DNA of 11,150 nucleotides from assembly GCA_002505355.1 (NCBI GenBank), contig DAUW01000083.1, positions 1 through 11,150 of the forward strand, written 5' to 3'. Position 1 is the stretch's first letter. Every line of letters begins with the position of its first letter. The translations under genes and the position numbers were made by a program. The DNA comes from Euryarchaeota archaeon UBA229. GTDB taxonomy: Archaea; Thermoplasmatota; Poseidoniia; Poseidoniales; Poseidoniaceae. The notes beneath the pieces were generated by a model that did not search any database, had not been told where the DNA came from, and saw only the letters and a list, made by a program, of their open reading frames with translations. Below, one piece after another: positions 6,785-11,150 of the stretch.

Positions 6785-7221
6785 TGGAGCGTCGTAGTCG
6801 TGTTGCTGACCAATACGGCCAGATGTTGCTTGCTACCGGTGTCGTTTTATTGCTATCCTTATTGTCGATGGCCGTGTTTAGCGTCAAAGTCGCTGGCCTA
6901 ACCTCGGCTCATGAGCCCAACGCAGACTCAGTGATTGAGACTACAAAAGAGGTAATTGAGGTCTTACCATCTTTAACTGAGAATCGAACACAACTGTGGA
7001 TTTCAAGCGGGATGGAACGGGTTGAGGCGGCTGAATTGGCGATGGCAAGTATTCATGACGATTTATTGCACCACGGTGAAATTCGTGGCGTAGAGGTGAA
7101 AATGCTTGACATTAATGTCAGTATAATTGACTCCTCAACCATACAGATATCACTAGATTTGGGCATAACAGATGACTCCTCAACCTTACAAAGCGAGTAT
7201 ACTTACACAATAAGCGCTTAA
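6781..7221 (+). CDS. Pilin-like small membrane protein of the filament operon (second of two)
   Basis: This is a 146-residue protein. The short basic N-terminus (MMERRSRVADQYGQ) is followed by a strongly hydrophobic segment at about 15-40 and a hydrophilic, probably external remainder. The arrangement of basic residues, then D-Q-Y-G-Q, then a hydrophobic helix resembles the 'DRGQ + helix' opening of small proteins that accompany haloarchaeal pilus ATPase/platform genes, and loosely a class III signal peptide cleaved before a GQ-like site. The middle (48-100) is predicted helical and acidic. The tail is beta-like and carries two copies of D-S-S-T-(I/L)-Q. The ATG at 6781 overlaps the previous gene's stop (ATGA); ATG 6784 is equally possible from Shine-Dalgarno spacing. 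A GTG at 6760 would add seven residues and lies ahead of the ribosome site. It is the last gene of the operon and its stop overlaps the stop of the convergent kinase gene. No specific function is recognised. Confidence 0.7.
   Translation: MMERRSRVADQYGQMLLATGVVLLLSLLSMAVFSVKVAGLTSAHEPNADSVIETTKEVIEVLPSLTENRTQLWISSGMERVEAAELAMASIHDDLLHHGEIRGVEVKMLDINVSIIDSSTIQISLDLGITDDSSTLQSEYTYTISA
7128..7185 (+). repeat. In-frame 13-base direct repeat within the second pilin-like gene
   Basis: TGACTCCTCAACC occurs at 7128-7140 and again at 7173-7185, exactly 45 bases (15 codons) apart and in the same frame. It encodes D-S-S-T twice, extended to DSSTIQ and DSSTLQ in the protein. It could be a small tandem-type duplication of a beta-hairpin unit or a coincidence in Ser/Thr-rich sequence. 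Confidence 0.6.
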
Positions 7222-7877
7222 TTTCTGTTGCGATTCCACGCGACGTCTAGGTGGTGTTCGATTTTCTCCAAATCACTGGCAATTCGGGAGATATCAATTA
7301 TCGGCCATGAGGAGATTTTTGAGCGCTCGATTAACCCATCCTGAATTCTCCGTATGCGGTCAAAATTTGCAAGGTATCGATCGTGTCGTCGAAACGAATG
7401 AGCGTCGCGAGATTTAATCATTGATTTGTGTTGTTCCTCATCGCTTACTACCATTATTACTCCAACAGCGATTCCGCCAGCCTCAATCCAACCTCGGATA
7501 AGCCGGTCGCTAGGAATGATGTGAACGCCCTCTAGTAACAGGTCAATTCCCTCACGCATCGCTCGGTTAATTGTTGCTTCAATACCTTTCTCTACAGCTC
7601 TGCATGTATCAATCCAGTCGATGATTGCATCATTGGATTCACCTACTGAAAATGATGAACGATGTAGTGCAACATCAATCTTAGACTCATCCGCTGAACG
7701 TAAAACTTCCCTAATCGCGTCGGTCGAAATTAATCTAGCAAAGGAGCTTTTTGCGCCAAGTTTCATTGCTACAGTTGACTTTCCGGTGGCAGTTGCACCA
7801 GCGATGATGAGTAATCTCGGCGGCCGATTTGCAATGGTCTTTGCTGTTGCCCCAGCAATACCAACTTTTCGAGCCAT
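7218..7877 (-). CDS. 2-phosphoglycerate-kinase-like P-loop kinase
   Basis: This soluble 219-residue kinase has the Walker A motif GATATGKST (27-35), the family-typical STDAIREVLR (51-60) and a Walker-B-like LLLEGVHIIP (113-122). An arginine-rich lid with RDAHSFRRHDRYLANFDRIR (157-176) leads into RIQDGLI. These match the 2-phosphoglycerate kinase family, which phosphorylates 2-phosphoglycerate to 2,3-bisphosphoglycerate, in some methanogens as the first step to cyclic 2,3-diphosphoglycerate. No cyclase gene is in the window. The methanogen enzymes are about 300 residues, so this one is a short version consisting essentially of the kinase domain. The first 18 residues contain a degenerate copy of the P-loop strand (GIAGATAKT, 6-14). 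The ATG at 7877 has no Shine-Dalgarno site, but a TATA-like element sits about 25 bases upstream, consistent with a leaderless message. The stop overlaps that of the convergent pilin-like gene. The substrate is inferred from family only. Confidence 0.75.
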   Translation of the reverse strand: MARKVGIAGATAKTIANRPPRLLIIAGATATGKSTVAMKLGAKSSFARLISTDAIREVLRSADESKIDVALHRSSFSVGESNDAIIDWIDTCRAVEKGIEATINRAMREGIDLLLEGVHIIPSDRLIRGWIEAGGIAVGVIMVVSDEEQHKSMIKSRDAHSFRRHDRYLANFDRIRRIQDGLIERSKISSWPIIDISRIASDLEKIEHHLDVAWNRNRN

Positions 7878-7993
7878 GGTTTGACTATGGTGGAATGTAA
7901 ATTATACTTATCATGTCTAGAAAGCCAAATTCTCCGAATTAGTAGTCGACAAGTAATGGCGAAACCTTTCAACATATACTTTCTGCGAGTCAT
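7878..7993. promoter_or_regulatory. Divergent promoter region between the kinase and aldehyde dehydrogenase genes
   Basis: This 116-base gap must serve two outward-facing genes. On the minus strand, GTATAATTTA (plus positions 7898-7907) is a TATA-like element whose centre is about 25 bases from the kinase ATG, the spacing expected for a leaderless transcript. On the plus strand, CGAAAC (7960-7965, BRE-like) followed by CTTTCAAC, or the alternative CATATACTTT (7973-7982), may serve the dehydrogenase. The first would also place transcription start at or near ATG 7994. No operator repeat or RNA structure was seen. Confidence 0.45.
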
Positions 7994-9430
7994 ATGAGCG
8001 CAGAAAAAATGTACCTCGCAGGAGAGTGGGCTGATTCTGAAAACGGGGAAGTCAGCAATGCAATAAACCCCGCCACCGGTGAAGTAATGGCAACAGTTCC
8101 AAAAGCAACTCTGAATGATGTAAATCGGTGTGTTGAAGCATCTAGAGCCGCATTCCATGGAGCTGAATGGAAGAACATAGATCCGGCTCAGCGAGGTCGA
8201 ATATTGCATAAAATGGCTGCTGCTACTTACGAAGCGGCTAAAGAATTAGCCAAGATCGAATCAGAGAATAATGGTAAGACGTTTAGAGAGGCATTATCAG
8301 AAATACGCTACGGTGCTTGGACCTTGGAATATTTTGCAGGATATGCTGATAAAATAGAAGGAACAACTATCCCAGTACCAGGTAATCGTCTTAACTATAC
8401 TTTGAGACAACCTATCGGTGTTACCGCTCATATCGTACCGTGGAATTTCCCACTTCAATTAGCACTTCGTTCGATAGCTCCCGCACTCGCAGCAGGTTGC
8501 ACAGTAATCGCAAAACCAGCTTCCTGGACCCCGCTTTCCTTAATTGCGTGGATGAGAAAGATTGACGAGGCAAATGTTGGCCTTCCGTCTGGTGTTTTAC
8601 AAGTGATAACAGGTTCTGGTAGATTGATTGGTGATGCTCTTGCTGGTCACAAAGGAGTCGATGGCATCGTGCTTACTGGTGGAGTTCCAACCGGTCAAGC
8701 GGTGATGGCTAAAGCAAGTGAAAATCTCACTCCTGTCACGCTTGAATTAGGTGGAAAAGGGGCGAATGTGGTATTCCCAGATGCCAACTTGAAGTATGCT
8801 GCCAAGGCAGTATGTTTTGGCATATTCATGAATGCAGGTCAAATGTGTTGGGCTGGATCTAGGCTAATTGTGCATGAGGAGATCCACGACGATTTTGTCG
8901 CTGCAGTTGTAGCCGAGGTCAGTAAGTGGAAAGTAGGCCCGGGAATGTCTGAAGGCGTTCGAATTGGCAGTCTAGTTCATGAAAACCATCGCGCAGAAGT
9001 CCTCGAAAAATTAGCAGATGGATTATCTCATGGGGGTAAAGTTGTCTGTGGCGGTTCAGCAGTCAAAGGGGATGGCGCATTTATGGAGGCAACAGTTGTC
9101 ATTGATGTAGAGCCCGATAACCCCCTGTTTTACGACGAATTGTTCGGTCCCGTTCTCTCAGTAAGTAAATTCGCGACAGAAGAAGAAGCTTTGAGTCTCG
9201 CAAATAACTCGGACTTTGGTCTGTTGAACGGTATTTGGACTAACAACCTGAGCAGAGCGCATAAGTTAGCTAGAGATATTGAATCTGGAATGGTTTCGAT
9301 TAATGAGTATCCTGTTACTTTCCCACAAACCGCTTTTACTGGCTGGAAGCAATCGGGTATTGGGATTGAGCAGAGCAAGGATGCTCTACGGTTTTACACT
9401 AAAGTCAAGAACGTGAACATAAAATTGTGA
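7994..9430 (+). CDS. NAD(P)+-dependent aldehyde dehydrogenase
   Basis: This 478-residue member of the aldehyde dehydrogenase superfamily oxidises an aldehyde to an acid in the cytoplasm. All catalytic residues are visible: N151 in PWNFP (149-153), general base E251 in LELGGKG (250-256), nucleophile C285 in NAGQMCW (280-286) and E382 in ELFGP (382-386). K174 of the cofactor-binding KPAS loop is kept, but the position usually held by a glutamate that recognises the adenosine ribose of NAD+ is S177, so NADP+ may be accepted. The Rossmann signature FTGSTxxG is changed to LTGGVPTG (227-234). The N-terminal half resembles betaine-aldehyde-type dehydrogenases (YFAGYADKIEGTTIPVPG), which does not fix the substrate. 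It is full length. ATG 7994 is chosen because it gives the normal N-terminus; there is no clear Shine-Dalgarno site. The crotonase gene starts nine bases after its stop, so the two are co-transcribed, suggesting that the aldehyde arises from or feeds a CoA-linked degradation route. Confidence 0.93.
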   Translation: MSAEKMYLAGEWADSENGEVSNAINPATGEVMATVPKATLNDVNRCVEASRAAFHGAEWKNIDPAQRGRILHKMAAATYEAAKELAKIESENNGKTFREALSEIRYGAWTLEYFAGYADKIEGTTIPVPGNRLNYTLRQPIGVTAHIVPWNFPLQLALRSIAPALAAGCTVIAKPASWTPLSLIAWMRKIDEANVGLPSGVLQVITGSGRLIGDALAGHKGVDGIVLTGGVPTGQAVMAKASENLTPVTLELGGKGANVVFPDANLKYAAKAVCFGIFMNAGQMCWAGSRLIVHEEIHDDFVAAVVAEVSKWKVGPGMSEGVRIGSLVHENHRAEVLEKLADGLSHGGKVVCGGSAVKGDGAFMEATVVIDVEPDNPLFYDELFGPVLSVSKFATEEEALSLANNSDFGLLNGIWTNNLSRAHKLARDIESGMVSINEYPVTFPQTAFTGWKQSGIGIEQSKDALRFYTKVKNVNIKL

Positions 9431-9439
9431 GGACTTGTA

Positions 9440-10222
9440 ATGCCGGTTGAACTCACTTTAGTTGATGACACTGTAGGCTTAGTAACCATGTCGGGGAAAT
9501 CTGCAACCCAATCATTTTCGATGGAATTCCTGCCGAAGATTGCCGCAGCTATCGACTCAGCGCTGACTAATCAATCAATGAAGGCGGTAGTAATTACTGG
9601 TGAGGGCAGGTTCTTTTCTGCTGGGGCCGATATCAACGCCTTTGCCGAATCAATTGAGAAGGGCGACGCACCAAATCTGATTAGAGACCTTACTGGTATA
9701 TTGCACCCCTTAATCATGCGAATGAGGCAATCTTCAACGATTTGCGTTGCGGCAATTAATGGCGCCTGCGCTGGAGGTGGACTTGGTTTAGCATTGGCTT
9801 GCGATGTGAGAATTGGCTCACCACAAACCAAGATAGCTGCCTCATATGCTGGTATGGGTTTATCGCCTGATGGTGGGACAACATGGTTACTACCACGCTT
9901 AGTAGGTAATCAAGTCAGCCGTAAATTCTTCTTTGAAAACAGCATTTGGAACGCCCAAGAATCATTGCATTATGGTGCGATTGATGAGATTGTCGAGCCA
10001 TCAAAACTTGTTCAGCGCGCTGTCGATGTAGCAAAATTATGGAGTTCATGGGGGCAACATACGAAAGAGGCAACTAAACATCTTTTGGATGTACAAACTA
10101 GTCATGATTTTGAAACGCATCTAAAGCATGAGAGGACTCTGATTGAAGCTGCTGGAACAACAGATGCGTTCAAAGAAGGCGTGGCTGCGTTTATTGAAAA
10201 GCGACCACCTAATTTCAATTAG
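9440..10222 (+). CDS. Crotonase-fold acyl-CoA isomerase/hydratase, PaaG-like
   Basis: This 260-residue enzyme of the enoyl-CoA hydratase/isomerase superfamily acts on CoA thioesters in the cytoplasm. The oxyanion hole is formed by A61 in FSAGAD (59-64) and G112 in GACAGGG (108-114). The two glutamates that catalyse hydration in classical enoyl-CoA hydratase are absent: the corresponding positions read G116 (GGGLGL) and Y136 (AASYAG). Instead an aspartate, D144 in GLSPDGG (140-146), sits at the position used by PaaG-type isomerases. TWLLPRLVG (148-156) and the tail EGVAAFIEKRPPNF also resemble PaaG (1,2-epoxyphenylacetyl-CoA isomerase, which also moves double bonds in enoyl-CoAs). An isomerase is therefore more likely than a hydratase. 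The ATG has GAGGA (9429-9433) six bases upstream, overlapping the dehydrogenase stop. The stop codon overlaps that of the convergent 3-hydroxyacyl-CoA dehydrogenase. Superfamily is certain; PaaG-like specificity is inferred. Confidence 0.9.
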   Translation: MPVELTLVDDTVGLVTMSGKSATQSFSMEFLPKIAAAIDSALTNQSMKAVVITGEGRFFSAGADINAFAESIEKGDAPNLIRDLTGILHPLIMRMRQSSTICVAAINGACAGGGLGLALACDVRIGSPQTKIAASYAGMGLSPDGGTTWLLPRLVGNQVSRKFFFENSIWNAQESLHYGAIDEIVEPSKLVQRAVDVAKLWSSWGQHTKEATKHLLDVQTSHDFETHLKHERTLIEAAGTTDAFKEGVAAFIEKRPPNFN

Positions 10223-11139
10223 AAATCAGGTAAATCGGTCTCTTTAGCCTCACCATTTGACCAATCATAAATACCAACACCAGTTTTTTTCCCTAGTCTA
10301 TTTTCCGCAACCAACTTCTCTAGTAACGGGTGTGGTGCATACGCATCATCGTCAAATGAGGTTTGTAGATTCTTGAGAATATCTCTTCTAACATCAAGGC
10401 CAACTAGATCAGATAGCGCAAGCGGTCCCATCGGGTGTTTGTATCCAAGGACCATTGCGGTGTCAATATCTTTAGCGCTAGCAACGCCGTCAGCGAGCAT
10501 TCGAATCGCTTCATTGCCAAGCACAACACCCAACCTTGAGGTTGCAAATCCCGGGACATCGTTAACCAAAATTGTCGTCTTGTTCATCGCTACGCCGGCT
10601 GCTTCTGCTACCTTTACGGTTGTATCACTTATGCCATCGTGCCGGACTAATTCGAGTAGTTTCATTATTGGAACAGGATTGAAAAAATGCATACCAATTA
10701 GCCTGCTAGGTATATTCAAAACGCTAGCAATTGCTCCAATAGATAGACTCGAAGTGTTAGTTGCAAATACCGTCTCATCGCTACACAGTGGTTCTAATTC
10801 TTGGAATAATCGTTGCTTTAATTCAAGAACCTCTGGTATTGCTTCAATAACCAAATCACAGTCTCTCACGGCAGCTGCAAGGTCATTTTCAGCATCGAGT
10901 TTAGACTCCCACAATGCTTTCTGTTCTGGAGTGGTTTTCCCTTTAGCAATTCCTTTGTTCCAAAAGGCATCAATTCGTTGCATACCCCGCTCTAAACCGT
11001 CGGGAAATGCATCATAGAGTATCGTGTTCCATCCGGCTTGTGCACAAACTTGCGCAATTCCAGCACCCATTGTTCCAGCACCGATTACTGCCACTTTGCT
11101 AATGCCCATGTTACGTGCCAATCGGTTTTGCTTCATCAT
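10219..11139 (-). CDS. 3-hydroxyacyl-CoA / 3-hydroxybutyryl-CoA dehydrogenase
   Basis: This cytoplasmic NAD+-dependent enzyme oxidises the 3-hydroxyl of an acyl-CoA to a ketone, the third step of beta-oxidation. It has the single-domain architecture of HBD/PaaH (about 290 residues), without a fused hydratase. The Rossmann motif is GAGTMG (20-25), followed by D43 at the end of the second strand. Active-site residues are S130 in NTSS, H151 in MHFFNP and E163 in LLELV, the catalytic His-Glu pair with the usual spacing of 12. The C-terminal domain carries DVPGFATSRL and HPMGPLALSDLVGLDV (235-250). The position usually held by a conserved asparagine (PGFxxNR) is S201, a known variant in bacterial and archaeal relatives. 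The reading from ATG 11139 gives 306 residues; ATG 11109 (MGISKVAV...) gives 296 and fits the family's normal N-terminus better, but neither has a clear Shine-Dalgarno site. The frame stays open to the right edge, so an upstream start cannot be excluded. Confidence 0.92.
   Translation of the reverse strand: MMKQNRLARNMGISKVAVIGAGTMGAGIAQVCAQAGWNTILYDAFPDGLERGMQRIDAFWNKGIAKGKTTPEQKALWESKLDAENDLAAAVRDCDLVIEAIPEVLELKQRLFQELEPLCSDETVFATNTSSLSIGAIASVLNIPSRLIGMHFFNPVPIMKLLELVRHDGISDTTVKVAEAAGVAMNKTTILVNDVPGFATSRLGVVLGNEAIRMLADGVASAKDIDTAMVLGYKHPMGPLALSDLVGLDVRRDILKNLQTSFDDDAYAPHPLLEKLVAENRLGKKTGVGIYDWSNGEAKETDLPDF
10284..10290 (+). terminator. Candidate U-tract terminator for the dehydrogenase-crotonase operon
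   Basis: A run of seven Ts lies about 62 bases after the crotonase stop, inside the 3' end of the opposing dehydrogenase gene. Archaeal RNA polymerase often stops at such U-tracts without a hairpin. It is the longest T-run soon after this gene's end; termination here is a guess. Confidence 0.3.
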
Positions 11140-11150
11140 GCTTGCTTGTC

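Noticed and set aside
2139..7221. Reading the filament operon as a complete archaellum locus
   Set aside because: No archaellin, ArlF/G/H or chemotaxis genes are present, and the platform is split and has unusual domains; a pilus-type filament fits better, though the ATPase alone cannot decide.
7769..8209. Minus-strand open frame spanning the divergent promoter region and overlapping both the kinase and dehydrogenase genes
   Set aside because: It overlaps two convincingly identified genes and the promoter region, has no ribosome site and has an unlikely Cys/Ser/Arg-rich composition.
10373..11017. Open plus-strand frame of 214 codons running antisense to the 3-hydroxyacyl-CoA dehydrogenase gene
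   Set aside because: The minus-strand gene has full family motifs; the antisense translation is Ser/Ala/Thr-rich without a recognisable domain and is best explained by codon bias of the real gene.
1..11150. Mobile element, CRISPR or RNA-gene content
   Set aside because: No transposase, integrase, terminal inverted repeats, regularly spaced repeats or tRNA-like cloverleaf could be recognised by reading both strands.

Overview
The window looks like a piece of an archaeal chromosome, most likely a marine euryarchaeon related to the Poseidoniia (Marine Group II/III) or another Thermoplasmatota lineage. The archaeal signs are a UPF0200-type P-loop kinase, a 2-phosphoglycerate-kinase-like protein, an ArlI/ArlJ-type (formerly FlaI/FlaJ) filament machinery, TATA-like promoters, at least one apparently leaderless start and frequent TTG starts. 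The lineage is an inference from gene content; no rRNA or marker gene is present. Coding density is very high: genes abut or overlap by a few bases, and both convergent gene pairs share their stop codons.

Layout. (1) 3-1400 (+): the 3' part of an ABC-2-type exporter membrane subunit, cut by the left edge. (2) 1474-2034 (+): a UPF0200 nucleoside/CoA-type kinase with its own Shine-Dalgarno site. (3) 2139-7221 (+): a five-gene operon for an archaeal type IV filament. It encodes a secretion ATPase, two separate membrane proteins that each carry one T2SSF (ArlJ/TadC-like) domain, and two small proteins with a single N-terminal membrane segment that resemble pilin-like proteins of archaeal pilus loci. 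(4) 7218-7877 (-): a short 2-phosphoglycerate-kinase-like protein, convergent with the operon. (5) 7994-10222 (+): an aldehyde dehydrogenase followed after 9 bases by a crotonase-fold enzyme that resembles PaaG isomerases more than true enoyl-CoA hydratases. (6) 10219-11139 (-): a 3-hydroxyacyl-CoA dehydrogenase, convergent with the crotonase gene.

How the genes work together. In region 3 the cytoplasmic ATPase would power the membrane platform formed by the two T2SSF proteins, and the two small membrane-anchored proteins would be filament or cell-surface components. The platform is split over two polypeptides, and both carry cysteine-containing extracytoplasmic insertions; the second insertion is about 200 residues and partly fibronectin-III-like. 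This is the most unusual element of the window. Regions 5 and 6 form an acyl-CoA degradation module: an aldehyde is oxidised to an acid, a CoA thioester is isomerised, and a 3-hydroxyacyl-CoA is oxidised. The set (aldehyde dehydrogenase, PaaG-like, PaaH-like) recalls the lower phenylacetyl-CoA pathway, but no ring-oxygenase gene is visible, so the substrate is open.

No tRNA, rRNA, CRISPR array or insertion sequence was seen. The only non-coding stretches are short: about 73 bases before the UPF0200 gene, about 104 before the ATPase gene and 116 in the divergent region at 7878-7993. All of them are described as candidate promoters.
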